Below are positions 35,423 to 46,857 of a stretch of 64,000 nucleotides of DNA, piece after piece. Where the stretch lies: positions 25,335,001 to 25,399,000 of the forward strand of contig JBAIAC010000014.1 of assembly GCA_037349315.1 (NCBI GenBank). Reading direction: 5' to 3'. Below the pieces are notes generated by a model. The model saw only the letters and a program-made list of their open reading frames with translations, made no database searches and was not told the origin of the DNA. The first letter of the stretch is position 1; each line of letters starts with the position of its first letter. This DNA is from Chelydra serpentina. Its lineage: Eukaryota > Chordata > Testudines > Chelydridae. Made by a program: the position numbers and the translations under genes.

Positions 35423-36020
35423 CATACATATATATCCTCTTGAAAGGATTTTCAAATATCTTATCTAATCTATAAAATGCCTAGTACAGTTTTGGATGCA
35501 GTATTAAAATAATATTAACACTATATGGCCTGGCAAGTTGTAAGATCTGTCTGATGAATGAATCCATCAGATTCATTCGTGTTTTCTCCATTTGTATAAA
35601 ATGACTGAAGGAAACACTCTGCACTCTATTACATATTTACTTTTTTCCAGGCTTATTCAATCCATTATATAATTACATATCTAGACAATCTGTAATAACC
35701 CTCAATTATTCTGTAGGAATCATTTTATGGTTCTTTGACATAAGACCTCATAGACCTACTTTCCCACTCCAGAATGAATAGTATAACAAAGCTAATACTG
35801 ATGTGATTTTTCAAAAAACTCAGTGCACAATGACTTAGGCCTATCTTCCTTCCCCATTCAGAGAAACCCACAAGAGTATATGGAGAAATCCACAAGTTTT
35901 AAATGCAGATTGTTAGTCCTATTCCTCAACCACTGAAGGATGAAGCTACCATCTTCTAAAAGAGGAAATGTGAATTGTCCAGCACCCTATGGACAATGAA
36001 GTTCTATGGAAAATATCTGA
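35421..36020. other. Intergenic DNA
   Basis: About 600 bp with no supported feature. Confidence 0.5.
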
Positions 36021-36023
36021 AGT

Positions 36024-36520
36024 AAAGCTGAGCAAATTATTTTTCTTTTGCTGGCGGTTCTGAAAAATTGGTGGGGTAGGTGGGAGGAATGGTTCTGCTT
36101 GACAGAATCTGAACTTCCCTGAATTTTGGCAAATCAGAAATATTCATTTTGGGTTGGATAAAATGTTTTGTTTGCCCTGAGATGTTTTGTTTCCAGGCAT
36201 TTTTACAGGGCTAGAATCACAAAATAGCTGGAGAAGGTTGTGGCAGCGGCCCCCTTTATAACCTTCAGTCTGGTGGTTAGGGCACTCACCTGGGAGGAAG
36301 GAATCCTGGGTTGAAATCCCTGTCCCAAAATCAGGATTTGAGCCTGGGTCTCCCACATCCTGGATTAATGCTCCAACCACTGGGCTAAAGATTATAAGAA
36401 CCTCCTCCTCCATTTTGTGAATTCAGCCTGAAAAAGAAATGACCAAAACAATTTGGCAAATGTGTGTCAAATTCACAAATAGTTTTAGGCTGAACAAACT
36501 ATTTTTTAGCAAATCTATTA
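36024..36520. repeat. AGCTGG-type palindromic repeat split by SINE heads
   Basis: The outer parts, 36024-36260 ('aaagctgagcaaattattttt') and 36421-36520 ('aggctgaacaaactattttt'), resemble the AGCTGG family at 49376-49819 and 56535-56916 in their runs of 'aaatgttttg' and 'gaaa' motifs. The middle is the tRNA-like block at 36262-36420. Confidence 0.4.
36262..36420. mobile_element. Two facing tRNA-derived SINE heads
   Basis: Plus strand: 'tggtggttagggcactcacc' (A-box-like), then 'cctgggttgaaatccctg' (B-box-like). From about 36339 the reverse strand carries the same kind of head: 'agtggttggagcatta' and 'ggctcaaatcc'. The heads are convergent, giving a potential hairpin. They look like RNA polymerase III promoters, but as old SINE sequence rather than tRNA genes: no cloverleaf is intact. 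Confidence 0.6.
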
Positions 36521-36521
36521 A

Positions 36522-36800
36522 TAAGAACATAAGAACATAAGAAAGGCCGTACTGGGTCAGACCAAAGGTCCATCCAGCCCAGTATCCTGTCCACCAACAG
36601 TGGCCAATGCCAGGTGACCTGGAGTGAGTGGACCCAACAGGTAATGATCAAGTGATCTCTCTCCTGCCATCCATCACCCCCCTCTGACAAACAGAGGCTA
36701 AGGACACCATTTCTTACCCATTCTGGCTAATAGCCATTAATGGACTTAACCTCCATGAATTTATCCAGTTCTCTTTTAAACCCTGTTATAGTCCTAGCCT
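36522..36800 (-). mobile_element. CR1 LINE 3' end with TTCTTATG repeats
   Basis: Starts with 'aagaacataagaacataag' (the CR1 3' octamer repeat reversed), then 'actgggtcagaccaaaggtc', 'ccagtatcctgtccacca', 'ggccaatgccaggtg', 'ggctaatagccattaatgg' and 'ttatccagttctctttt'. Strong match to the turtle-type CR1 3' UTR, 5'-truncated near 36800. Confidence 0.9.
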
Positions 36801-37029
36801 TAGTATTCATCCAAAAAACATTTCACCCAGCTTTAATCTGGAGGCATCTGGGCTGCTCCCTGTGCCTGACTGATTCCTCTCAGACAGCACGTTCCCAAAT
36901 GATCATTGCTTTTTACTCCTCCTCTGAGGATAATATAGATACAGATGTGAAATAAATGATGTTTTGAACAGCTCTGACTTCTGCTCAGTTATTCATGTAT
37001 TCCTAGGGAAGCATGCTGTAGAGGAACAC
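36801..37029. other. Spacer
   Basis: Nothing recognised. Confidence 0.5.
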
Positions 37030-37250
37030 ATCTTCCTGGAACCATTTTTCTGCCCCCTTCTACTTTCTGCACACTCCCTGAAATTCCACCGTGCCCAGCC
37101 CAACAGATGCTACATGGGCCATACGTGGTGGAGTTAGTGATGCTGTCGCATCCCCTGGTTTGAAGTGGTTTCCATCACATACAGAATTTACAGTTTGCTT
37201 CAATGGCTCTCAGAACCCCCACTATGCCGATTGTTCCAGCATCCCTGTCA
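37030..37250. repeat. Unclassified interspersed repeat
   Basis: 'gtttccatcacatacagaat', 'cagtttgcttcaatggctct' and 'cccccactatgccgattg' match the order of a repeat I associate with turtles. No termini or TSD fixed. Confidence 0.4.
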
Positions 37251-37687
37251 TGGGATTACTATAAATGGTTTACTATAAACCACTTCAGTGCTGTGTTAGA
37301 AGGGAAGTATGTACTTATTCCAGTTAAATTAATAAACTACAAGGTACTGACTCTTTAGCAGAGCAGTAAACTTAATATCTTCTGTGAATGTACAGTGAGA
37401 AGTGCTGTGCATTGTAGAGACTCGTCTGTGAGGTGCTCAAGGGGTGGAGTTCACTGATTGTTACCTGCTAGGCAAGGTTTGGGCTGGGAGAGCCTTGAGG
37501 AGCTTTCTGGTGAAGAAGACAAATTGGTGTGGCAGGGAGCTGATATGCAGTCTAAACTCCAGAAAAGTTCAATCTTGCTGAAGCAGAAAGGTAACAGTGG
37601 CTCTCAGCTCTGAGTGTGTTACATAACCCAAATTAATTCAAGAAAATTGCCAATCCTGAAGCCTATAAAGTCTTTAATCCCTATTAT
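37251..37687. other. Intergenic DNA
   Basis: About 440 bp with nothing recognised. Confidence 0.5.
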
Positions 37688-38195
37688 TTAGGACTTATCC
37701 ACACTTCAGCATAGACACTACCTGCACTGACTGGAGGGGTTCTCCTTAAGACGTAGTAGCTAGGTCGATGGAAGAATTCTTCTGTCAACCTAGCACTATC
37801 TGCGTGGGTACTTAGGCCTTCAATTTCCCCTGTAGTGTAGACGATCTAAGCTACTCAATTTGAGTTACGTGAATAGCGTAACTCAAATTGACGTCACTTA
37901 GATCTACTTACCCCGGGGTCCAGACTACGCAATGTAGATATGATACTTTCCCGTCAATTCCCACTACTCTTCTCGATCCGGTGGAGTACAGGAGTTGACA
38001 GTTGAGTTCAGGAGTCTTCACTAGACCCGCTAAATTGACCACCGATGCATCAATCGCCGTTCATTGATTGCCCAGTAAATGTAGACAAGCCCTTAGGTCA
38101 GCTTAACTATGCTACTCAGGAGTGCGGATTTTTTTTTCATGCCCTTGACCAACAAAGTTAAACCAACCTAATTTTCTAATGTAGACCAGGCCTTA
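37688..38195. mobile_element. Inverted-repeat element with TTA TSD, host of a nested copy
   Basis: The element spans 37691-38192. The left end 'ggacttatccacactt' and the complement of the right end ('ggcctggtctacatta') are related, and 'tta' flanks both sides (37688-37690, 38193-38195). Removing 37815-38092 and one TTA copy joins 'gggtac-tta' to 'tta-ggtcagctt' cleanly. Without the nested element it is about 220 bp. Three-base TTA TSD and GG...CC ends suggest a PIF/Harbinger-type miniature element. Confidence 0.7.
37812..38095. mobile_element. Nested inverted-repeat element (278 bp) with TTA TSD
   Basis: It spans 37815-38092 inside the preceding element. It is flanked by 'tta' (37812-37814 and 38093-38095), begins 'ggccttcaatttcccc' and ends 'tgtagacaagccc' (complement 'gggcttgtctaca'). 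It contains a perfect 15-bp hairpin, 37855-37869 with 37877-37891, loop of 7. It must be younger than its host. Confidence 0.7.
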
Positions 38196-40716
38196 TTATT
38201 TTCTAAATCATTAATGAATGCTGGCAGATAAGTGTTTAAACACCCAATACAAATAATTACAGGAATCTGGGAAAAGGATGTAATTTAAAAAAAATATTAG
38301 GTCCAATTTTAGGTCATTCAGTTTTGATGGCATACCTATCAGTGATGTAAAAGTGAAATAACTGATGTACAATTATCTAGAAAGGTAATTCTCTAGGGTC
38401 AGGAAATTCAAATGGAGTGCTATTGAACTCTCCAACTTTTTGGCAATCAGAAGCATTTATCATTAAAAGACAGAGTTCAAGTTCTTGAAATTATAGCATA
38501 ACAGAGATTCATATTCAAAAGGTCTGCTAACCACTCCTAAAGACTAGCTTTTTCCAAAACAATGCTGTTAACATCTTCTCTGTAGTTAACACTGTTGATA
38601 TGATGACTTTTATGCCAATATTTTTATGGCCCAGATTTTCAACAGTGCCTCCATTTTTGTGTACATAATTAGAGGAAACTAAAATACTACTTCAGGAGGC
38701 AAATTCATGGAAGGGTGTTTTACACACAAATAGACTTTTTTTTTAAAGCGTTATTTTTGAGCTGTCTACCCAAAGCTCAAACAAAGTTTTGTTTAAAATG
38801 TGTCTTTACCAGGTCTTCAATGGTTTTGAATTTCAGAACTTCAGTTGTTCACTTATAACAATGGGAACTAATTTATCTGACTAGAAACTCCAAGAAGGTT
38901 TTGCATTAAATTGTATTAAAGTGTCTCAAAACAAAAAAAAAATGTTTTGAAGTTCTAAAAGAAATACCTGGTGAAGACCTCAGGGAAGATGTGCAAATAG
39001 TAACATTGCTCCCTACAGCACAGTGCATGGAACCAAGAGTCACCATTTTGGGGTTTCTTTTTTAAAAACCCCACATGATCTTAAGAATTACACCCATGCG
39101 ACAGCATAGACTTTCAGCTACTAGTTATTTTAAATGCACAGATTGCTTTGCATGCCCAGGTCATGTTAATTGACAGAATGTTATCTAAGCTAAACCCTTT
39201 GTGACATATTCTATTTCCCTCATTCCCATCAAATAGCACCTTATTCCACACTTATTTCCATTGAAGTCGACTGTGGATGTTTCATTTGTGGAACATTTTG
39301 CTATTCAGCGTGAGTAAGGATATCAAAATCTGGCCCTTTCTGTTTATCTGAAATGAATGTTATTCCCTGTGCCTCTCCCCACTGTATCTGAGGTCTTATT
39401 CTGTGTACCTAAGAAGCTGAGCTGACAGAGAGAATAGTTGTGCAAACCTATTTTGTCACAAGGGAACTTCAGGCTATAGCAAGGAGACTGGGGGCTGTGC
39501 AGATAACGGTTTTGTCTGACGTGTTCAAGACATATACCTGAGGAAAACAGGCCAGCGTAGAGAGGGCACACAGTATGCTTTGTGACACACAGTAATTGGT
39601 TTTGTTCACCTCCTCTTGTCTAATGCTATCTAAAATAATCTCAAAAGGTACAGTACAGATATCTGACTTTAAAAAAATGAGCTCAAAAACACATTTAAAC
39701 TGACTCAGTCCAATTCATCCCTGGTGCAACTATTAGTACTATCAAGGATGACGTTGGCACATTACGTGTGATCGCAGTCCTTAAGTTATTAAGCTTTACA
39801 ATAAGAATTCCTTTTCATTATAATATAGTGAGTTTCTTCTGTTTGATTCAATCAAAAATCTGCACAGATTGTTTCTGCATATGCATTGCTAATCAGAAAA
39901 CATAATTAATTCTGAATACTTAAGCATCAAACTGACATAATTGATAACATATGACAAAGAATAGGCTTACTGAAGGAAAGAATAGGTGGATACTTAATTT
40001 CAACAATTTTCTTTTGGCTCAAGAGTTTTCAGATGATCCTGGTCCAAAAACATACACAGGATATTAATTTCCTGGATTATCAGAAGTGGGTGTGTCAGCA
40101 TAGAGTAGAAGTCTGTGGTATTCGGAATGGAGTGTTATGTATCCCTCAGAGACCCATACAGGCTATTCCAATGTAGTCTTTGAAGGCCATTGAACAAAAC
40201 TGTTTGCAATTTGTAAAATATCCATTATTGCAAATGTAACCCGAATTCACCAAATTGCCCACATACAATCAGATAAGAAACCAAGGTATCTGCCAGCTCG
40301 GCTACAGTACTTTTATGTTCACTCTCCTTCATTCACCCGAGTGAATTTAGATCTGATGTTTAGCGTACACTTCTTCTGTTGGTTTTGTTCAAAACACTAA
40401 AAAGAGTCTGATGAATAGAGTAGTTAGTCTTCAGTGATTTCTCATGGGTGTCATTATTGAGGAAATCACATACTTGCTATTTGTTTGGTCAATATATCCA
40501 TTTCACTTTGGATTGAATTCTCTAAGTAAAAATGTTTTTGGTCTATGCTTAGAAAAATGGTCTAAACTTTTAAAGATATTCTGGACAACTATTCCAAATT
40601 AGTGCAAGTTAGAGTAGTTTGAATAACTTTTTTTACTAAACTCAGCAGAACTTTAAAGGACACTGTCAGGTATTATTTAATGTACTTATTTATCATTAAT
40701 GTTATATATGTGGCTA

Positions 40717-40720
<4 letters not shown>
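38196..40720. other. Long unannotated tract, no gene recognised
   Basis: About 2.5 kb with no clear repeat on either strand and only chance-like open frames (for example 39344-39571 minus). Being relatively free of recognisable repeats, it is a candidate for conserved noncoding DNA, which sequence alone cannot show. Confidence 0.5.

Positions 40721-40789
<69 letters not shown>
40721..40789. repeat. (AT)n microsatellite, 69 bp uninterrupted
   Basis: Pure AT alternation, with a second run of about 17 bp at 40832-40848. A likely polymorphic and cruciform-prone site, and prone to assembly error. Confidence 0.95.
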
Positions 40790-40791
<2 letters not shown>

Positions 40792-40849
40792 CTGAACCAA
40801 TATTCCCAAATTAATTTGTAAAGCAAGGTTTTATATATATATATATATT

Positions 40850-41210
40850 GTGTTGAGATGGGGAAATGGGATGATATTTTGTGAATTTATTACATCTAAG
40901 GTACAAATGATTTTACCTTGTATCTACCAAAACAGTTGGAATATTGCAGAAAAAATTAAACTACCAGCTGGGATTTGTAAAGGAGCCTAAAACAATGCAG
41001 TGTACAACTCCCACTGAATTTCATTAACTTCCTTAGATTCCTTTGAAAATCTTAGCCACTAAAAACATTATAGACGAGAAAATAAAAACCTAACATAGTG
41101 AAAATGAGGGAAGACAATTCTGAACTATAAAAAAGGAATTGCCACATTAGCGTTGTTGGTGAGGAAACAACGAATGTTGCCAAAAGCTCTGGCTGTGAAA
41201 AGCAAGCAAA
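40850..41210. other. Spacer
   Basis: Nothing recognised. Confidence 0.5.
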
Positions 41211-41214
41211 CTGA

Positions 41215-42018
41215 GGCCTTGGCTACACTTACAAGTTACAGCGCAATAAAACTGCCGGCAGCGCTGTAACTCATTAACTGGCTATACTTGCAAGGCACGT
41301 GCAACGCTGTATCTCCTCAGATACAGCGCTGCATGTACTCCACCTCCCCGAGAGAAATAGCAACTGTTGCGAAGTGGGTGGAACGCTGGTCTTTCAGTGT
41401 AGCCCAGGAACAACGCAGTTACTGATCTCTGGAAGCTGCTTTGTTTTGAAACAGCACTTCCGGGTTGGAGTTCAGAGCTCTGTCTGGAGCTACTACAAAC
41501 ACAGCTTTACAACCACAGCTATTGTTTGCAGGCAGGGGGGGGGAAAGAGAGGAGGGCTCCGTTAGGAATGCCGGCAGCAAAGCCTTGGACAGAGACGGGG
41601 GGGGAGAAGAACGGCGGGGAGGGGGAAGGCTCCATTTCCTCTCTTTTATCTGCTCTTTAAAAACAAACAAAGCCCCTGCTGTTTGCTTTCAGTGATTGAG
41701 AGAGAGGCAGGGGATGTGGAGGTGTGGAAATAATGAGCTGACACTCTGTGGAGATTTCAAAAAAACCCCTCTCTCTCTCAAAACGCTCCCTGTCAAAGTC
41801 CCCCTCACCCCCCCATTTGAAAAGCACGTTGCAGCTACCTGAATGCCCATAATGCACCGCTCCCAATACAGCTGCAAGTGCCGCAAATGTAGCCACGTTA
41901 GTGGTAGTTACTGCGCTGGCGGCTGCCAGTGTGGACAGGCTGCAGCGCTTTCCCTACTCAGCTGTACGAACACGGGTTTAACTAACAGCGCTGTACATCT
42001 GCAAGTGTAGCCAAGGCC
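41215..42018. mobile_element. Inverted-repeat element (804 bp), GGCCTTGGCTACAC type
   Basis: The left end 'ggccttggctacacttaca' is matched by the complement of the right end 'ctgcaagtgtagccaaggcc', with 16 of the first 16 bases identical. The flanks read 'ctga' and 'tcag', which extends the inverted repeat rather than giving a clean TSD. The interior is rich in 'gcgctgtaac', 'cagcgctg' and poly-G runs. It is homologous end to end with 53550-54633: both carry 'aaaagcacgttgcagc'/'aaaagcatgctgcagc', 'cccataatgcac'/'ccacaatgcac' and 'acatctgcaagtgtag'. No transposase; the open frames inside are by-products. Confidence 0.75.
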
Positions 42019-42985
42019 TCAGATACATATGGTCTGCTAATAATTGTAACTGGTCAGGTAGCCTTACAACACCAGTGCTATCACTGTGATTGTAAGTAAA
42101 TCAGAAATGTTGCCAGCCCAAGGCATGTAAAATTAGACATTTTGTTGGATTGGAGTGGAGGAGAGGGAGTGACTTTTGTAGCTAACAAACTTAAAAGGTG
42201 TACAGGCTTAAGCCTTGACCCTTCGAACCCTGCTCTGTTTTTCCTCTAGCTGCCTGAGGGCTCTGTTTCCATCCAGAATCCTCATAGAGCTGAACACTAC
42301 AGGAACATTAGATCCTTCTCTCAGTCCTACGCCTTACATGCTGCCTACCTCAGGGTCTGTCAGGAGGAACAACATACTGTACTACTCTTTGCATTGTCCT
42401 TACTCTGTTACTGTACTAGGAGAATAGTCCCTAGGCCAGCTCCCATTCCTGTATGACACTTATACACTGTTGAAGCAGACTGGAGCAAGGCCAGAATTGG
42501 TCCCTTCATTTCTTGCTGAAAATTTGGTTGGTACTCTCACCTTGAATATTTCACAAAACAGAAATATTTTTTCCAAGTAGAAATCTTGTATGCACCAGAG
42601 AATGATCACCAAACAAATCCAGGTCCTTTATAATAGCTGTAGTTCTCCCACTACATGCAAATGTCTTCTCCTTCTTTCACCTTTCTAAAAAAAAAAAACC
42701 CCAGCAAGGTGGTGAGTCAAGACTGACCTATAGTTTTCCCATAGTAATGTCAGCATATGACAAAAGCTCATCACGCAGAGGTGTCTGTGATACCACACTA
42801 CTTTGCTGTAGCTAGATAAGAAAATATATGCAGATTCTATTTTGTGATGGCAACTGGTAGTAAAAGTGAATTATTGATGACTACTGTAACTGTTGCATTA
42901 TGTGCATATTGGCTGAAATTCACCCCCAAAAGGCTAACAGAGGGTCTTTACACTACTCACATCCCAAGTAGTGAGAGGAAATAGT
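42019..42985. other. Intergenic DNA, no gene recognised
   Basis: About 970 bp with nothing supported. Confidence 0.55.
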
Positions 42986-42989
42986 TAAG

Positions 42990-43215
42990 GCTCTAGCCTA
43001 GGATATGTGAGCATTGGATCTCAGTCTTGTTCGGATAGACTTTCTGTGTGATTTTGGGAAAGTCACACCCTCTCTGTGCCTCAGTTCCCTGACTATAAAA
43101 ATAGGGATACTAGTGCTTCCCTCCCACATGGGGGTGTTGTGAGGATAAATACATTAAAGATTGTGAGGTGCTCAGACACTAACATATTGGGGCCACACAA
43201 GTTCCTAAGCTCGAT
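42990..43215 (+). mobile_element. MIR SINE
   Basis: 'ctgtgtgattttgggaaagt', 'ctctgtgcctcagttccctg', 'aaaaatagggatactagtgc', 'gggtgttgtgaggataaata' and 'gaggtgctcagacact' follow the MIR core and 3' region in order. The head at about 42990-43050 is diverged. Confidence 0.85.
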
Positions 43216-43751
43216 AGATTTGAACTCTAGGTTGAAGTCTTAAGTGGGACTGAAGTTGTGCAAAGACCCCCAGTTAGCGCACTGCAGATAGGTGAATTTC
43301 ACCCAGCATGTAGTTCTCAACTAAACTTCATTTTCTTATTGGTTGCAATGTAATTCTTGTCTGTTTGACATACCACAAATCAAAGTTAATTTGCTGACAC
43401 TGTGCAATCATGCTCTTTCTTTTTTATGTACACGTAGGTTTCTTCACTGCAGCTGACCCATTTGAAATAGCTCAAGAATAATCCAATTATGAAATATTTA
43501 TGAACCCAAAATTCTCAAGTAAACCTGAAGTGTTGTATTGTGCCATTTAACTACTTTGTCTTCTGCCTGTTTTGTAATTCTAGACTATATGACAACTGAA
43601 CAATCAAAACTAATTTAGTGTGCAATTTATGCTTTGTTTTCTGAGCTATCGTGAAACCTTTCATAATTCATATGATCTTTGTTCATTGTGTAGTATGCCT
43701 TCACAAATATAACACTAAAAACGCTAAAAACAAATATAACCATAATATAAC

Positions 43752-43845
43752 AGAATCATAGAAATTAGAATTGGAAGTGATCTATTAGGTCATTTGGAGA
43801 TCACATCCCCCATACTGCAGGAATTTTCCCTATCATACATTTTTT
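43752..43845 (-). mobile_element. CR1 LINE 3'-end fragment
   Basis: 'agaatcatagaaattagaat' followed by 'ttggaagtgatctattagg' is the reversed CR1 terminus (octamer ATTCTATG, then gaagggacctc...). Very short and diverged. Confidence 0.75.
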
Positions 43846-45309
43846 AATGTGTTGGATGTCTGCTACATTCTGAATCTGTGTATGGTTGACTGTACAATTT
43901 GAAACTGAGATCTTGGGGCAAATATTAGCCAGCCAGTAATTAATCCCACCTAGTGGCAAAGATTAAAACCATGATGCAGTAAGAATGATAAAGATTTTAG
44001 GCTTGCTGAATCTCTGACTCCACTGTAATCATTCCATAGCAGAGACAGCCAAGGAAAAGAATCTTCTGGTTATGTGTCCCAAGTAACAAGAGACCTCTAT
44101 CATATTTCAAGGAGAAATACTGTGGTCTAGAAGAACCCTGAATCTGCTGGACACAGAATCACTTTTCTGACATCCACTTTTGGAGAGCAGACTTGGTCAC
44201 AAGGCACTAGGGCATTTGTTAAGTGGGCTGGTCCTTTCCTTGGATCTCTGAGCCAGTTTTTTCCCAGTTACATGCATGTATGCTAAGCACCTGCTCTTCA
44301 GAACATTGCTATATCCTTACAGCTTGTGATGCCTCAAGCAACTCACAAGAGGAAAACAGTGCTCACCTGAAATTTGCCAGGTGAGGCTGCTCAGCTGTGA
44401 AAGCAGCATCAATTGCAGGTACAACGTGCCTCTCTGCACTACTGGTTCCTTGGAGGACTCCTTTGGTCAACAACTGTGAAGACTCACAAACCTGAGGCTT
44501 TCCTTCTTCTACAACCCCACAAGAATCAAAAACAAGTCAAGAGGGGAAAGCATGTAGCTTATTCCGGTGATGGTGGGAGAGAGGAAGCAGGTAGATTTTG
44601 TGGGAGAGCGGACTTCACAGAAGTTATGTATGAGTGTGCACAATATCTTTAAAACGATTGAAATAGAATTTAGTGAGTTCTCTGAGGGGTGTTGCCCAAG
44701 CTACATGAGTCTCCCTTTTGGTAGTGCCCACAAACAGGGCTAATTTTCTCTTGGTATAGCCTGAAGTTGTTGGAGAGAGGCACATGGGTGTTACAAGTTA
44801 GAGGGGACCTGAGATTTATGGCCAGATGGACAACAAACAAATCCCTCATCAGATTCCTCCTCAAGGACTATGGAGAATATTTCCTGAAGTTTTGGTTTGT
44901 TTTCTTTGGGATTAAGAGACCTATAGAGAATGGGAGGATGAGAGGGGCCTTGATTTTAATTTTCTGATTGCCTCCATAGGTGATGCGAACTTTGATTTAC
45001 ATCTGAGATGTCATCTGTGACTAACTGGGGGAATGTAGTAAAGTCCAGACTACGTGATCTTTGGAATTCAGAGATATTAATTGCAACACTTCCTTTAGTG
45101 GTGGCTCTGTCATTGCCTTCCAAGGAGAGCTATGATCAGCCATGAGTTTGGCAGGAATTCCCTGCCACTCTTTAGCTGTAAATGAGGATGGAAGAGTGAC
45201 TCATTGCTCATTAGACAAAATATAAAGAAGTATTTGGGCTTTGTACCAAGAACCAGTGGAGCAGCAGAGTCTTCCTGCAACCTATAAGCAACTTGCAGCA
45301 GGTCCATGT
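43846..45309. other. Intergenic DNA, no gene recognised
   Basis: About 1.45 kb without classified repeats. Short open frames show no domain. Confidence 0.5.
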
Positions 45310-45560
45310 CTACTTCTTCCCAGCCAATGGGAGTGCAGAGCCAGTGCTTGGGGTGGAGGCAGCACGCAGAGCCCCATGTCCCCCACCTAGGAGCCAGACC
45401 TGCTGCTGGACACTTCTGGGGTGCAGGGCGGTGTCAGAACAGGTAGGGACTAGCCTGCTTTAGCCAGGCAGCAAGACTTTTAGCGCCGACAAGACTTTTA
45501 ACGGCCCGGTCGGCGGTGCTGACCAGAGACGCCGAGACCCAGTGCCTTACATTCTGCTAT
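45310..45560. repeat. GC-rich unclassified interspersed repeat
   Basis: 'ccaatgggagtgcagagcc', 'ggagccagacctgctgctgg', 'gtgtcagaacaggtagggac' and 'aacggcccggtcggcggtgc' appear in the order of a repeat I recall from turtles. 'acaagacttttaacggccc' overlaps a partial tandem ('gcaagacttttagcgcc'). Class unknown. Confidence 0.5.
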
Positions 45561-45576
45561 CCAGCACTGGCAGTCT

Positions 45577-46050
45577 TTCTTTCATGGCCCTGAACACGCC
45601 ATTCCTCCAGCGGCTGGTAGGGGAACCTGGGCCCGCCCTCTACTCCAGGTTCCAGTCTATGGACCCTATCTCTAGCAATGGTGGGCTGCTCACTCCTAGG
45701 CCATGTTGCTGTTCCCCTTGACTCCTTCCTACATACTCCTACTTTTCAACTCTATCTTCTGCCCTCCTCCCCCCTCTGGGTTTACCAGCCCAAACGCCTT
45801 CCTCCCAGGGAGTAACTGCAGGCTAGCTGGCACTGTAGCCCCAAACATACCTCCCTTCTCCCAGAAAATGACTGCAGCCCTTTTCTTCTGCCAATTTCCT
45901 GTCTTTATTCCAGCTCTGCCTGTTCTTTCTCAGCTGGGCTACATCCCCAAGCAGCCTTTCCATCGCTGGCTGTCACTCAAGCTAATTGCCCCCCTTTCTC
46001 AGAATCATTAATCTTTTCAAGGCCAGTATGGAGTGAACAGCCCATCACAG
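45577..46050 (+). repeat. LTR-like repeat, copy A
   Basis: Contains 'ggggaacctgggcccgccct', 'ctccaggttccagtc' and 'ggaccctat', shared with copy B at 46858. C/T-rich on this strand. The open frame at 45703-46011 follows from that composition. No termini or TSD could be set. Confidence 0.45.
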
Positions 46051-46073
46051 TGTGCCATGTTAATTTTGTAGAC

Positions 46074-46270
46074 ACAAGGTGGGTGAGGTAATATCTTTTA
46101 TTTGACTAAATTCTGTTGAGAGAGACAAGCTTTTGAGCTTATGCAGAAAGTCTGAAGAACTCTGTGTAAACTCAAAAGCTTGTCTCTAACCAACAGAAAA
46201 TGGTTCAATAAAATATATTACATCACCCACCTTGTCTCTCCAATATCCTGGGACCAAGAAGACTACAACA
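46074..46270. repeat. Self-complementary repeat, inverted arms
   Basis: The left arm 46074-46140 ('acaaggtgggtgaggtaata', 'agagagacaagcttttgagc') is the reverse complement, with changes, of the right arm about 46170-46235 ('ctcaaaagcttgtctct', 'catcacccaccttgtctc'). A single right arm with its 'ggaccag' tail occurs at 62083-62226. This suggests the left arm is an inverted duplication made on insertion. Confidence 0.65.
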
Positions 46271-46857
46271 ACAGTGTGTGTTACTTTTATATCATTCACG
46301 TTTTTAAATCAAAATGCCATGCAGTACTAAGTCAAACATCTTACAAAAGTCTAATTATATTACATCGTCACAAGCTTTGCTGCTGAGCCCCTAGCCTGCA
46401 AGGAGGATCAGCAACACCCCTTCTCTCCTCATTCTTAAAGTTATAGCATGTAAGTCCAACACAGTTCTCAGTACAACACATTATCAACTCTAGGAATCAG
46501 CCATAACCTTTTCCCCATGCACTGAATGGAATACCTAGTTGGTCAGCTGTATGGCTTTCAGGGGATTGAATAATCTTCCTGAATAGAATCTCTGTTGCTC
46601 ATTCTCTTCCCAACAGTGGAATTGAAGTGGTTAGCAGTGGAATTGAAGTGGTTTCTCTGCCTTATGAATCTACTGTAGTTCCCCCCTGCTAGATAAGCTT
46701 CTCCTTAAGTGTCCAACTTAAAAAAATTCACTGTGGTCAGAAGCGGAAGTCTAAATTTGGGCATCTAAGTCCATATTTAGACATCCTAATAAATTGCATG
46801 ATTTTCAGAGGAGCTCAACACCCATATCTTCCCATTAAATCAATAGATTTAGGTGCC
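46271..46857. other. Intergenic DNA
   Basis: About 590 bp with a possible old repeat near 46745-46857 ('gcatctaagtccatattta'). Confidence 0.45.

Noticed and set aside
36262..36420. tRNA genes
   Set aside because: A- and B-box-like motifs are present, but no complete cloverleaf or intact acceptor stem can be drawn; these are SINE heads.
38196..40720. CRISPR array, operon or bacterial-type system
   Set aside because: No regularly spaced direct repeats and no prokaryotic gene structure occur anywhere in the window; all repeats are of eukaryotic type.
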